The position numbers and the translations under genes were made by a program. 48,754 bases of DNA, taken from positions 1-48,754 of the forward strand of contig CACGSI010000003.1 of the NCBI GenBank assembly GCA_902575715.1. Reading direction: 5' to 3'. The stretch is from an uncultured SAR324 cluster bacterium. Lineage in GTDB: Bacteria; SAR324; NAC60-12. The notes under the pieces are model-generated. The model was not told the DNA's origin. It ran no database searches and saw only the letters and a program-made list of their open reading frames with translations. Below, piece after piece: positions 33,711-43,325 of the stretch (positions are counted from its first letter, which is position 1; every line of letters begins with the position of its first letter).

Positions 33711-36700
33711 ATGTTTATACGATTCTTTATTTGCTTAAACAAATATCCAAGATTTATTATTTTTTTTGTTTTTGTGCTTAGTATATTTTTTTTCATAAAA
33801 GCAAAAGAAGGCCTTTTTGATAGAGATAGCGGGAGTTTAAGAATAAATAGTACCGTTGAACCTTTCATAGAGAGAGACTCAGGCGCTTACAAACAATTCT
33901 TAGAGGCGAGAAAAGTATTTGGAAGTGAAGAAGTAGTCGTTATTGCACTTAAAAATTTAGAAGACAAGCCAATAGGTTTAGATATTCTTCTAAAATTGTC
34001 TAATTTGAAATCAGATATAAAATCAAAAGTTCCTGGAGTTTCTAAAATACTAACTATTCTTGATATTCCTCAAGCAACTGGTGAATGCTCAGGCAAATCT
34101 TATTTCCATAAAATGGGAATTGGTTCATTTTGTTATTCAATATTAGAAAAATATCAGTATGAAATTTCTTGTTTAAAAAATGAAAATAAAGAAAATTTTT
34201 CATTTTTAGACTCTGAAGAGGATTTGGTAGATAGTTTAGAAGATGATCTGGTAGATAGTTTAGAAGATGACTTAGATGGTAACGATGACACAATTTCTAA
34301 TGATGATACTTTATCTGAGTCTTTTTTTAATTGTAACCCAGAAAAATCAAAAATAAACTCCCAAGTAATCTATTCTGAAGCACAATTACAAATAAGCAAT
34401 ATTGTTAATGTCCTTAAACACCATCCACTTTTTCAAGGTGATTTACTTTCAAAAAACTTAACTACAACTGCAATAATTATTTCTTTTAATTCTGGATCAA
34501 AACCAGAGTCAGCTAAAACTCAATCAATTTTAAAGTCTATTTTACAGAAAAATAAAGATAGTTCAGAAAACTTTGATTTTCTTAGAATCGCATATGCGGG
34601 ACAATCTAGACAAATTAACAAGGCTGCACTTTTGATTCAAAATGATATGAAACTTATTCTTCCTTTAAGCATATTATTAATTGTGGTAGTACTTTTAGTT
34701 TCATTTCGAAGTATTAAGATAGTAATCATTCCCGTTTCAGTTGTGTTGATAGGTATTCTTTGGACAGCAGGCATAATAGGTTGGATTGGGGATGAGCTTA
34801 ATTTAGTTACAATGGCTTGCGCTCCAATAATTATATGTGTTGGTAGTGCTTATGTTATTAAGTTCCTCAATCAATATCAAATAGAATCAAAAATCATTAT
34901 GGATTCTAATCAGAGAGATGAACATTCGAATCTGGCTCAAAAGAAAATTTTTGAGACTCTTCGTTCAGTAAGTATTCCTGTCACTGTAACTGCAATTACC
35001 ACTGTAGCTGGATTTATAGCACTTGTTGTTAGCCCAATTCCAGCTGTACAACAATTGGGTTTATATTCAAGTGTTGGTATAGTATCAATTAATTTATTTA
35101 CCCTTACCTTGGTGCCTGCCTTTCTTAAATTTATTCGTATTCCTGAATTTGTTTCAAAGGGAAATAGGAGAGGCTTTCTCAACAGATTGTTTGAAATAAT
35201 CGTAGAGTGGTTAAGAATTCATTCAAAACGCTTAATTTTAATTTGGATTGTGATTGCAGGGTTATCAGCTTTAGGAATGTTAAAACTGAGTATTAACAGT
35301 TCTACCAAGACTTTTCCTGAAAACAGTTCCCTAGTGCAAGACTTAAAGTTAATTGAAAATGAATTATCTGGGACGGATTCAATACGATTACTGTTTAGGT
35401 CAAAAAATAATGTTAAAAATAATAAAGATTCTATAAATAACCCCTTAAAAACTGCAAAGACAATCTATGGACTAAGAAATTTACAAGATTGGTTATTTCA
35501 GGTAAATGAGACAAATGAGATCGGGCTCATAAACGGTCTTAAAATTGATAAAATTCATTCTCCTGTTGATGTTCTTTCCCATTATAGGAGAGGATTGGAA
35601 AAACTAACTGATGAAGAAGTAACTAAATTTTTTGAAGAAACAAGTAAAAACGGCCCAAAATTTTTAAGTGAAGATGAAAATATTTTGCAAATAACTATTA
35701 GAATGAGGACTAGCGGTTCTACTTCTTTTTTAGAGTTAAGAGATACACTTACTAAAAAAATTCCAAAATTTTTACCTTATTTGCAATTCAGTTACACGGG
35801 GGGAGGGATTCTATCAAGCGAATCAGCAAATAATATCGCTCAAGGGCAGATAAATAGCGTAATTTTGGCTCTTTTAATCGTATTTGTAATTCTTTCATTG
35901 CTTTTTCTTTCATGGAAAATGGGAGTGGTAGCTCTTTTTCCAAATGTTATTACAATTCTTATATTTTTTGGTTCACTTGGATGGCTTGATATTCCGATAG
36001 GTGTAACAATTTCAGTAATTGCTGCAATTGCTTTGGGAATAGGAGTTGATGATACAATTCATTTTCTAAGTCACTACAATGAAAATGCTAATAAGCTAAG
36101 AAATAAAAGGGAAGCATCGTTAAAAACCTTACCGATTGTAGGTCGACCTATGCTGTTTTCAACTACGGCTTTATTCGCATGCTTTATACTTTTTGTATTG
36201 TCCGATATGGAATCTATAGTATTATTTGGAACTTTTACTGCACTCACTTTACTAGCTTGTTTAGCAATAGACATGACTTTCTTACCATCAGTGGTAATGG
36301 AAACTGGATTAATAACCGTTTGGGATTACGTTGGTTTAAAGTTTGATGAAAAATTTATAGAAGGGATAGATTTATTTCAGAATATGACAGTTAGAGAAGC
36401 AAAAATTGCTAGTCTGATGGCATATACAGAAGACTTAACCCCAGGGACTTTGCTTTTCTCAGAGGGAGAAATTGGTAATGAAATGTACGTTATACTTGAA
36501 GGGTCTATTTCAATTTTTATGCAAAAAAATGGGAATCGTACTGACTTAGCTCGTTTAGAAAAGGGGAATACATTTGGAGAAATGGGATTGTTCAGAAAAA
36601 CTGAAAGGAGTGCTAGTGCGGAATCTGCAGAAAAAACTAGATTGCTTGTTGTAAATAGAGATTGTTTAGAGCCGTTAAAAAAACGTAACCCAAAAATTGC

Positions 36701-37286
36701 AGCAAAATTATTTTTAAATCTTTCTAACCGCCTTCAAAATTCTCTAAAAGAAACTGATGAAAGGTTGCTTAATCAAAAAATATTTAATTTATCAAGCCTT
36801 GCAAAGTTGACAAATGAAGGAGATTTGGAGCAAAAAGAGATCTTAATAAATCCAATCGAAATTTGGCAAAATTTTGGAGAAAAAAAACGTCAAAAATTAC
36901 TCTATTTTGGAGAAAAATATAAAGTTTTAAGAGGTAAAAAATTATCAAAAATTAGAAGTAAAAGAGGAGAATACTTATTTATTATTTCAGGGGAGGTAGA
37001 AATTGAATCTACTGTTTCGCGTAGAAGTGACAAGTTTGCTGTTGGATATTGTTGGACAAGAAAGGAATTTGATTTAATTGGGGAGTATGTTCTTTGCTCT
37101 GGTGGGGAATCGTCCAGTGCTCGTGCAATTGCAAGGAAAGATTCTATTTTAGTTCAATATACAAAAAATAATTTACTAATATTAACTGAGCAAGAACCAA
37201 GGATAGCTGCTCAATTCTTCGAGAATATTGTATGTATGCTTTCAGATCAACTTGCGATTGCAGATAAGCGTTTGCAGGTACATTAA
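33711..37286 (+). CDS. MMPL exporter fused to two cyclic-nucleotide-binding domains
   Basis: A 1191-residue protein. Residues about 1-885 are an RND/MMPL transporter: helix 1 (12-32), a periplasmic loop, helices at about 315-490, a second loop and helices at about 720-860, with IAAIALGIGVDDTIHFLSHY as the conserved helix-4 Asp region. The C-terminal cytoplasmic part holds a cNMP-binding domain (about 890-1030) with phosphate cassette FGEMGLFRKTERSASA, including the key Arg and Glu. A second domain (about 1050-1185) is degenerate: GEYVL is kept but the Arg is lost (SSSARAIA). The first loop has a 24-bp DNA repeat (DLVDSLED). It starts 4 bp after the barrel gene. This suggests a transporter gated by a cytoplasmic cyclic nucleotide; substrate unknown. 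Confidence 0.85.
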   Translation: MFIRFFICLNKYPRFIIFFVFVLSIFFFIKAKEGLFDRDSGSLRINSTVEPFIERDSGAYKQFLEARKVFGSEEVVVIALKNLEDKPIGLDILLKLSNLKSDIKSKVPGVSKILTILDIPQATGECSGKSYFHKMGIGSFCYSILEKYQYEISCLKNENKENFSFLDSEEDLVDSLEDDLVDSLEDDLDGNDDTISNDDTLSESFFNCNPEKSKINSQVIYSEAQLQISNIVNVLKHHPLFQGDLLSKNLTTTAIIISFNSGSKPESAKTQSILKSILQKNKDSSENFDFLRIAYAGQSRQINKAALLIQNDMKLILPLSILLIVVVLLVSFRSIKIVIIPVSVVLIGILWTAGIIGWIGDELNLVTMACAPIIICVGSAYVIKFLNQYQIESKIIMDSNQRDEHSNLAQKKIFETLRSVSIPVTVTAITTVAGFIALVVSPIPAVQQLGLYSSVGIVSINLFTLTLVPAFLKFIRIPEFVSKGNRRGFLNRLFEIIVEWLRIHSKRLILIWIVIAGLSALGMLKLSINSSTKTFPENSSLVQDLKLIENELSGTDSIRLLFRSKNNVKNNKDSINNPLKTAKTIYGLRNLQDWLFQVNETNEIGLINGLKIDKIHSPVDVLSHYRRGLEKLTDEEVTKFFEETSKNGPKFLSEDENILQITIRMRTSGSTSFLELRDTLTKKIPKFLPYLQFSYTGGGILSSESANNIAQGQINSVILALLIVFVILSLLFLSWKMGVVALFPNVITILIFFGSLGWLDIPIGVTISVIAAIALGIGVDDTIHFLSHYNENANKLRNKREASLKTLPIVGRPMLFSTTALFACFILFVLSDMESIVLFGTFTALTLLACLAIDMTFLPSVVMETGLITVWDYVGLKFDEKFIEGIDLFQNMTVREAKIASLMAYTEDLTPGTLLFSEGEIGNEMYVILEGSISIFMQKNGNRTDLARLEKGNTFGEMGLFRKTERSASAESAEKTRLLVVNRDCLEPLKKRNPKIAAKLFLNLSNRLQNSLKETDERLLNQKIFNLSSLAKLTNEGDLEQKEILINPIEIWQNFGEKKRQKLLYFGEKYKVLRGKKLSKIRSKRGEYLFIISGEVEIESTVSRRSDKFAVGYCWTRKEFDLIGEYVLCSGGESSSARAIARKDSILVQYTKNNLLILTEQEPRIAAQFFENIVCMLSDQLAIADKRLQVH
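34221..34268 (+). repeat. two 24-bp tandem repeats coding DLVDSLED
   Basis: Two copies of a 24-bp unit (34221-34244 and 34245-34268) that differ at a single base (GATTTGGTAG against GATCTGGTAG). They encode the octapeptide DLVDSLED in the first periplasmic loop of the MMPL exporter. Confidence 0.85.
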
Positions 37287-37376
37287 ATTTTTTTAATACA
37301 AAATTTAATTTATGATTTTTGTTAAATATTCTCAAGAATATTTTAAAAAATATTAAAGGTTCTTAATGTAAAATTT

Positions 37377-37736
37377 ATGCGAATTTTAATTGTTGATGAT
37401 TTACAGATAAGTCGATTGGTTATCAAAAATATTCTCAATGAGTTGGGATTTAAAAATACTATTGACGTCTCTAATGGGTTTTCTGCTTTGGCTAATCTTA
37501 AGTCAAAAATAATTGATTGTGTTATTACAAGTTGGGAAATGTCAGAAATGTCAGGATTAGAATTGCTTACACAAATCAAAGCGGATCATTTGTTAAAAAA
37601 TATTCCTGTTTTAATAGCAATTGAATCTTCAGTAGCTGAAATTATTATTTCTGGTTCAAAAGCAGGAGCGAGTGGATTTTTGGTTAAACCGTTTAATAAA
37701 GAACTTTTTTCTAAAAAACTAAATGAAATTTTATAA
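37377..37736 (+). CDS. CheY-like receiver lacking the phosphoacceptor Asp
   Basis: A 119-residue single receiver domain, closest in pattern to CheY. The acidic pair is kept (Asp7, Asp8 in LIVDDLQ) and the Lys of LVKPF (94). The strand that should read VISDWNMPNMDGLELL reads VITSWEMSEMSGLELL, so the phosphoacceptor Asp is Ser52; the Thr of the VTA switch position is Ile82 (VLIAIES). Two of the essential residues are thus gone, and the domain is probably not regulated by phosphorylation. It follows the MMPL-cNBD gene by 90 bp on the same strand. It may be a protein-binding adapter. Confidence 0.85.
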   Translation: MRILIVDDLQISRLVIKNILNELGFKNTIDVSNGFSALANLKSKIIDCVITSWEMSEMSGLELLTQIKADHLLKNIPVLIAIESSVAEIIISGSKAGASGFLVKPFNKELFSKKLNEIL

Positions 37737-37752
37737 AAAAAATAATTATTCC

Positions 37753-37785
37753 AAATAAATTTTAAAAATGATTAAAAATTTATTT
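37753..37785. terminator. AT-only hairpin between converging genes
   Basis: Perfect 11-bp arms AAATAAATTTT (37753-37763) and AAAATTTATTT (37775-37785) with an 11-nt loop, followed by TTTT on the plus strand. It lies between the receiver gene and the converging acylphosphatase gene, and would suit both. Confidence 0.45.
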
Positions 37786-37787
37786 TT

Positions 37788-38084
37788 TCAAAAAATAATT
37801 CTAAATTCTCTAATATTTTCAATAGGTTTATGAATTTTTACCACATTTTTAACTTTAGAATTTGGTGTCGCTATTTGACAAAGTTTTGTTAAACGTTCTA
37901 AGGCACTTATGTTACCTTGAGCATTAACAAAAACGGATCCATCTTTTTTATTTTTAACATAACCATAAATACCTAGAGAGTCAGCTTTTTTTTTCACAAA
38001 ATAACGAAATCCTACTCCTTGAACTTCCCCTTCAAAAGTTAAATTTATACGGGAGATATTTGATGAATCATTATTAGCTTTCAT
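37788..38084 (-). CDS. acylphosphatase
   Basis: A 98-residue enzyme when started at ATG 38084 (MKANNDSSNIS), which matches the family size of 90-100. An in-frame ATG 18 codons upstream would add a Lys-rich tail lacking in the family. The catalytic Arg is in GEVQGVGFRYFVKKKA and the catalytic Asn in GYVKNKKDGSV. Acylphosphatases hydrolyse acyl phosphates such as acetyl or carbamoyl phosphate in the cytoplasm. Its start lies inside the end of the MinD-like gene (11-bp overlap), so the two are probably co-translated. Confidence 0.9.
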   Translation of the reverse strand: MKANNDSSNISRINLTFEGEVQGVGFRYFVKKKADSLGIYGYVKNKKDGSVFVNAQGNISALERLTKLCQIATPNSKVKNVVKIHKPIENIREFRIIF

Positions 38085-39054
38085 CCTTTTGTCTTTTTTC
38101 AAAAATAGTTTTAGCATTATGTTGGAGAAGGTTAGCACTATTTCTAATAGGTTGTTCCCAAAGTCTAATTATTCTATCGGTAAGTAGCTCAATATCTTCT
38201 TGAATGAAAGAGTCTGGGGCAATAATCTTTAAGTTTTTTCTTTGAAGGAAAGATTTAGAAACAGCAGAATCTGTAAAAAGACAACCAAAAAAATCACTTC
38301 TCAACATCAAATTTTCATTAAGCGCATTTTCTAATACTGTAAGTAATTCTAATTCAGTGGGGGAATTACACTTATTGAAAATAATTCTTGGTCTATAACG
38401 TACCCAGTTTTGTTCAGCCTTTTGGGAAGCTTGCCTGTCTATTTCAGAAATTTTATCTAACAAAACCCTTACTGTTAAAATATCTTCCTTTATAGAAAGA
38501 TTATATAATTCATTTAGTTTATCTTGAATAAAAATATTTCTAGGTAGAGATCTTTGGATTACTCTAAAAGCAAAGAGTTTAAGGAATGTAAGCATGTTCA
38601 TTGTTGAAGTATGCTCAGTCGTTGTAACCATTAAACCCAACTGAGTCATTCCAAAAAAATCCAAAGTGTTATAAGTGCTGCCGCTTCCTAAATCAAGAAT
38701 AAGGAAATCACAATCCAATCTCTTCAAGTTGTGAATTAGACGCATTTTTTGTGCATGATGCATGTTAGCCAAAAATGGACTTCTTACATCTCCAGCTAAG
38801 AATCTAAGATTTTCTGTCTCAGTAGATACTAACTGATCTTCAAGATTACCAATTCTAGCTCTTAAAAAATCTCCGATACCTGGATTTACATTGTGAATCC
38901 CCAAACATGTATGAAGATTCGAACCTCCAAAATCTAAATCAGCAACTATAACATTTTTCCCAGAATGGGCTAACTCTATTCCTAAATTTGCAGCCAAAAA
39001 GCTTTTTCCTACGCCGCCCTTGCCGCTTGCAATAGGTATAATTGTTCTTTCCAT
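38074..39054 (-). CDS. MinD/ParA-family ATPase (FlhG-like)
   Basis: A 326-residue P-loop ATPase from ATG 39054, chosen because PIASGKGGVGKSFLAANLG (deviant Walker A with both lysines) then begins near residue 7, as in the family. ATGs further upstream would add a hydrophobic, non-conserved tail. Further marks: VIVADLDFGGSNLHTCLG (switch I) and CDFLILDLGSGSTYNTLDFF (Walker B with Asp). This subgroup is common in deltaproteobacteria and lies outside flagellar or division operons. No MinC, MinE, FlhF or ParB partner is near, so the partner and process stay unknown. Confidence 0.88.
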   Translation of the reverse strand: MERTIIPIASGKGGVGKSFLAANLGIELAHSGKNVIVADLDFGGSNLHTCLGIHNVNPGIGDFLRARIGNLEDQLVSTETENLRFLAGDVRSPFLANMHHAQKMRLIHNLKRLDCDFLILDLGSGSTYNTLDFFGMTQLGLMVTTTEHTSTMNMLTFLKLFAFRVIQRSLPRNIFIQDKLNELYNLSIKEDILTVRVLLDKISEIDRQASQKAEQNWVRYRPRIIFNKCNSPTELELLTVLENALNENLMLRSDFFGCLFTDSAVSKSFLQRKNLKIIAPDSFIQEDIELLTDRIIRLWEQPIRNSANLLQHNAKTIFEKRQKDES

Positions 39055-39150
39055 ATATATTTTGTATAAAATAAAAAACTTTACTTCCCTATCAGGAAGA
39101 ATAATAACGGAGAAAATTAATAAAAGCAAATAAAAGTACTTACAAAATCA

Positions 39151-39639
39151 TTATTTATTATTAAATTTATTTTCAAGATTAAGTTCAAAGAAGATTACAT
39201 CTGGCAGTGGATTATTATAGTAAGGAGTGATTTCGACGAATCCCAATGATTTGTAAATGGAAATAGCTTCTTTCATTTTACTGGTGGTATCCAAATAAGC
39301 TTTTACATATTTCCTTTCTTTTGAATATGAAATAATTTTTTTAGTCAAAAGCATTCCTAAGCCAAGTCCGCGATAATCAGGTTTCAAATACAGTCTTTTT
39401 ATTTCACATTTAAGTCCATCTATTGGACGCATTCCTATACAACCAATAGAATCAAAATTGTCCCAAGCTAAAATAATGCATCCATCGGGTTTAGAATATT
39501 TCCCAGGGAGGTTATCTAATTCCTTATCTATATTTTGAAAAGAGAGGCTGAATTCTAGAGAATCTGAATATTCTTTAAAAAGTTGTTTTGCGTTAAAAAA
39601 ATCTTTATTACTTTCTGCAAATTTTATTTTAAATTTCAT
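39151..39639 (-). CDS. GNAT-family N-acetyltransferase
   Basis: A 162-residue acetyltransferase with the acetyl-CoA-binding motif A RLYLKPDYRGLGLGMLLTKKII (R-x-x-G-x-G at about residues 94-99). Substrate cannot be assigned; the mid-part strand IGCIGMRPIDG and the late AISIYKSLGFVEI are ordinary for the family. It is followed on the same strand after 97 bp by the MinD-like gene. Confidence 0.88.
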   Translation of the reverse strand: MKFKIKFAESNKDFFNAKQLFKEYSDSLEFSLSFQNIDKELDNLPGKYSKPDGCIILAWDNFDSIGCIGMRPIDGLKCEIKRLYLKPDYRGLGLGMLLTKKIISYSKERKYVKAYLDTTSKMKEAISIYKSLGFVEITPYYNNPLPDVIFFELNLENKFNNK

Positions 39640-39908
39640 GTAGGAATCAGATTGTAAATACTTAAGTATTCTTTATAAAATTTTTTTAGGTTTTTAAAAT
39701 TTTAAATCATAGTCATTAAAACTAGGTAAACATAAACAATTTTTATAAATCTTATCAGGGGTAACTTTCAATTTTTTTTTGGATTAATTTCTATATTCTG
39801 TTTTTGAAAAAGTAAAAAATTTTTTCTTCCAAAATTAGATGTTTTAAAGTAAAATTGTTTATTTATAATTACTACCAAAAATTTTTTTGTAATCTAGGAA
39901 AATTATTT

Positions 39909-41798
39909 ATGAGTAAAAAAACTAAGCCAAATACAGAGGTACACAAGTACCAAGCTGAGATGCAAAAACTGTTGGAAATATTAGTACATTCTCTTTATAC
40001 AGAGCGAGAAATATTTGTACGTGAACTTGTTTCAAATGCTTCAGATGCATTAAGTAAGGTCCAACTAATAAATTTGACTGAGAAAGATGTTTTAGATAAG
40101 GAAGTTGAATTAAAAATCGAAATATCATTTGATGAAAAAAATAATAAGATTATTATTGAAGATAATGGTTGTGGGATGAACAAGGAAGAATTGCTAGCAA
40201 ATCTGGGAACTATTGCTAATTCAGGTACGCTTAAATTCTTGCAGCAAGCTCAATCAGAAAATAAGTCGGCTGAAAATCTAATTGGTCAATTTGGTGTTGG
40301 TTTTTATTCAGCATTTATGGTAGCTGATAGTGTAGATTTAATTAGTAGGTCATGGCAAGCCGATTCTGAGGCATGGCAATGGTCTTCCGACGGTGGGGGA
40401 CAATATGAAATAACTCCTGTTGATTATGATAAGAGAGGTACAAGAGTAACCGTTTCTCTTAAAGAAGATGCAAAAGAGTTTACAAATGACCATAGGATAG
40501 AAACTATAATTAAAAAATATTCTAATTACTTACCTTTCCCAGTAAAGATCAAAGACAAAGTTATTAATAAGGTAAAAGCAGTTTGGACTCAACCTAAATC
40601 AGAAATAAATCCTGAAGAATATAATGATTTCTATAAACAAATTTCCAATTCTCAAAAAGACCCTATCCATCATTTACATTTTAATATTGACGCTCCTATA
40701 CAGTATTATGCCCTTCTTTATTTTCCTGAATCAGTTGGTAATGAAGTCCTATATTCTAGAGAAAGTAAAGACGTTGCTTTATATGCCCAGAAAGTAATGA
40801 TTCAATCAAGCAATACAAATTTATTCCCTCCTTACCTGCGCTTTGTTCAGGGTGTTGTTGATTCAGAGGATATTCCCTTGAATGTTTCTAGAGAGAGTGT
40901 GCAAAAAAATGCATTAATTGAAAAAATTAAAAGTAGTTTGACTTTAAGAGTTTTAAAAGAATTAGAGTTTTTAGCTGCACAGAATATAGATAAGTTTTCA
41001 AAAATTTGGGATCAATACGGAACAATGATTAAAGAGGGAATTTCTTCAGATTTTAGAAACAAAGATAGGTTAATGGATCTATTAAGGTTTAATTCCTCAA
41101 TATCTGAGGATTCAAAACCAAATGTTTCTCTCAAAGAATACGTTGGGAGAATGCGAGAGGAGCAAAAAGATATATATTATGTTACGGGTGGCTCAAGGGA
41201 GTCAATTCTTCATAATCCAAATTTAGAATTTTTTCGTAAACAAAATTTGGAAGTTTTATTTATGACTGATCAAATTGACGATTTTATGGTCACAGATTTG
41301 CGCGAATATGATGGTAAGAAATTAAAAAATATTTCTCAAGAAGATATTGAGGGTATAAACGAAGAAAATATTTCGAAAAATGAGTCTCCCCTTTCAAAAG
41401 AGGAAAAAAATGATATACTTTCATTTTTCGAAAACCAACTAAAAGATCGTGTTAGTGGTGTATCTGATTCTAAACGTCTTGTTGATAGTCCTTGTTCTCT
41501 AGTAACTCCAAAAGATGGAATGACAGCACAAATGGAGAAAATGATGAAGGTTATGGACCATCAATTTAAAGGAGAAAAGAGAAATTTAGAAATAAACTTG
41601 AATCATCCCATTATTCGGAATCTTTCAGAAATACTTCAAAAGGATAAAAAAAATCCTTTTCTTCAAGATTCTGTTGAGCAGTTATACGAGAATTCCCTAT
41701 TAGTTGAAGGGTTACTAGAAAATCCGGTTAAAATTCTCGCGAGGTTTCAGAAATTTATGGAATCTGCAAGTGCTTATGAATTAGATAAACTTCCATAA
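39909..41798 (+). CDS. htpG: HtpG, Hsp90-family chaperone
   Basis: A 629-residue chaperone from ATG 39909, with AGGAAA 10 nt upstream; an earlier in-frame ATG would add a Tyr-rich, non-conserved tail. ATP-binding GHKL motifs are complete: ELVSNASDALSKV (with the catalytic Glu), IEDNGCGMNKEEL, NLGTIANSGT and LIGQFGVGFYSAFMV. The middle domain shows FPPYLRFVQGVVDSEDIPLNVSRES and the C-terminal dimerisation part ends near KFMESASAYELDKLP. Cytosolic. No stress-promoter motif could be picked out upstream. Confidence 0.96.
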   Translation: MSKKTKPNTEVHKYQAEMQKLLEILVHSLYTEREIFVRELVSNASDALSKVQLINLTEKDVLDKEVELKIEISFDEKNNKIIIEDNGCGMNKEELLANLGTIANSGTLKFLQQAQSENKSAENLIGQFGVGFYSAFMVADSVDLISRSWQADSEAWQWSSDGGGQYEITPVDYDKRGTRVTVSLKEDAKEFTNDHRIETIIKKYSNYLPFPVKIKDKVINKVKAVWTQPKSEINPEEYNDFYKQISNSQKDPIHHLHFNIDAPIQYYALLYFPESVGNEVLYSRESKDVALYAQKVMIQSSNTNLFPPYLRFVQGVVDSEDIPLNVSRESVQKNALIEKIKSSLTLRVLKELEFLAAQNIDKFSKIWDQYGTMIKEGISSDFRNKDRLMDLLRFNSSISEDSKPNVSLKEYVGRMREEQKDIYYVTGGSRESILHNPNLEFFRKQNLEVLFMTDQIDDFMVTDLREYDGKKLKNISQEDIEGINEENISKNESPLSKEEKNDILSFFENQLKDRVSGVSDSKRLVDSPCSLVTPKDGMTAQMEKMMKVMDHQFKGEKRNLEINLNHPIIRNLSEILQKDKKNPFLQDSVEQLYENSLLVEGLLENPVKILARFQKFMESASAYELDKLP

Positions 41799-41852
41799 AT
41801 GATCGACAAAAAACTTTAAAAATATTAAAAAATTAATGGTTAAGTTGACTAG

Positions 41853-42335
41853 TCAGTTGCATAAAGTTTCGTTTGAAATTTCTTCTTCAATCTTAAGAAT
41901 ATTTTTTTCGTATTCTTCTAAAGCACTTTCTATTTGAACAGAATATTGGCGGAGTTCTTGGAGCTGATTTATATAGTTTTTGTTAGTTTCTTTGTGAAGA
42001 TGCAAAAAATGAGGATCTTCAGGAGCCTTTTCTAATAACTCTTTGCAATCATCTGTCAAAACAGCTAGGTCTTCTTTGATTGCGATAATATGAAATGTGT
42101 CTGTGTCTTGATAATCAAGGATTAAGCCTGTATCTGCCATGCTAGTGTTGTCGCTTTTGCTGTGATCCTTCATATAAGTTGAGATTTCTTTTAATATAGA
42201 ATTGTAACGTTCTACTAAAATTTCACAATCTTTTCGAAATCTCATGAAATCTTCAGGAAGAGAGAAGAAGAATTTGCTTAGAAAAACTCGAAGATAGTAT
42301 AAAGATATGTATTTAATTGTATTAATCAATGTCAT
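41853..42335 (-). CDS. coiled-coil protein, hypothetical
   Basis: A 160-residue protein with AAAGGG about 9 nt upstream of the ATG. The N-terminal 25 residues are hydrophobic with Tyr and Phe (ISLYYLRVFLSKFFFSL), perhaps a membrane anchor. The rest is mostly charged helix with heptad-like leucines (about 33-55, 88-115 and 125-155). No family is recognised. It lies between htpG (converging) and the divergent yicC. Confidence 0.5.
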   Translation of the reverse strand: MTLINTIKYISLYYLRVFLSKFFFSLPEDFMRFRKDCEILVERYNSILKEISTYMKDHSKSDNTSMADTGLILDYQDTDTFHIIAIKEDLAVLTDDCKELLEKAPEDPHFLHLHKETNKNYINQLQELRQYSVQIESALEEYEKNILKIEEEISNETLCN

Positions 42336-42447
42336 TTCTTTACCCTTTTAAATTATAAAGTAGTAAAATAGCTTTATTGAAAAATTTTGTCAATTCCAGA
42401 AGATATAATCAAATAATAAATATTTATATTTTTTTAAAATACAGCAT

Positions 42448-43317
42448 ATGCCTATTTCAATGACAGGTTTTGGTTCAGCGGAATCCCAATGGGGTACTTG
42501 GTTTTGCCATGTAGAAATTCGTTCAGTAAACCAACGTTTTTTAGATATTCGTTGTAAACTACCTTCAGGTTTGCAGAGATTAGAATTAGAAATTAAAAAA
42601 CAAATCAAGAAAATTTGTTCTAGAGGCAAAATTGATTGTTACTTAAGATTAGAAAAAATTAATGAATTTGATGATATCCATCTGAATCATGAGCGTGCAA
42701 AAAAATATAATGAGCTATTAAAAGAATTTGAAGGCTTGACAGGGTTAAATGTAAGTATTGAAGCCAGAAGCCTTACTTCTGTAAATGTTATTGAAGAAAG
42801 TAAAAATGAAGATCACCCTGAAGAATGCGTAAAATTAATTACTAAAACAGTTACCAAAGCATTAAAAGACCTAAAAAACATGAAGTCATTAGAAGGGCAG
42901 GTTATGCATATTGATATTCAAAATAGGTTATCTCTCTGTGCTAAAATCATAAAATCAATTGAAAAAATTTCAGTTGCTGAGCCAGAAAATTTCAAGCAGC
43001 GGCTCGAGGAAAGACTTTTAGATTTTAAGTCTGAAACAAAAATAAATCCTGAAAGGTTAGAACAGGAAATTGTACTTTATGCAGAAAAATTAGATATTAG
43101 TGAGGAATTACTGCGTTTTCGGACTCACTTGAAGCATATGGATGCTATTTTTTCTCAAATTGAAGTTGGCAAAAAAGCTGAGTTTTTAATTCAAGAATTA
43201 AATCGAGAAGTAAATACTATTGCATCCAAAAGCAGTAATGCCGAGATTAGTCAAGCTGTTGTAGAAATAAAAAGTGAATTAGAAAAAATTAGAGAGCAAC
43301 TTCAAAATATAGAATAA
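42448..43317 (+). CDS. yicC: YicC-family endoribonuclease
   Basis: A 289-residue protein starting MPISMTGFGSAE, the invariant YicC start, followed by EIRSVNQRFLDIRCKLP. The C-terminal DUF1732 part is complete: LEQEIVLYAEKLDISEELLRFRTHLKHMDAIF, then GKKAEFLIQELNREVNTIASKS. YicC-type proteins are RNases linked to RNA turnover. In many bacteria yicC is followed by guanylate kinase; here it is followed after 8 bp by a different small kinase. Confidence 0.95.
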   Translation: MPISMTGFGSAESQWGTWFCHVEIRSVNQRFLDIRCKLPSGLQRLELEIKKQIKKICSRGKIDCYLRLEKINEFDDIHLNHERAKKYNELLKEFEGLTGLNVSIEARSLTSVNVIEESKNEDHPEECVKLITKTVTKALKDLKNMKSLEGQVMHIDIQNRLSLCAKIIKSIEKISVAEPENFKQRLEERLLDFKSETKINPERLEQEIVLYAEKLDISEELLRFRTHLKHMDAIFSQIEVGKKAEFLIQELNREVNTIASKSSNAEISQAVVEIKSELEKIREQLQNIE

Positions 43318-43325
43318 ATATTTTC

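Noticed and set aside
41846..41855. Palindrome TGACTAGTCA over the stop of the coiled-coil gene
   Set aside because: A 10-bp palindrome with no loop cannot form a terminator, and a single site of this size is expected by chance in 48 kb.
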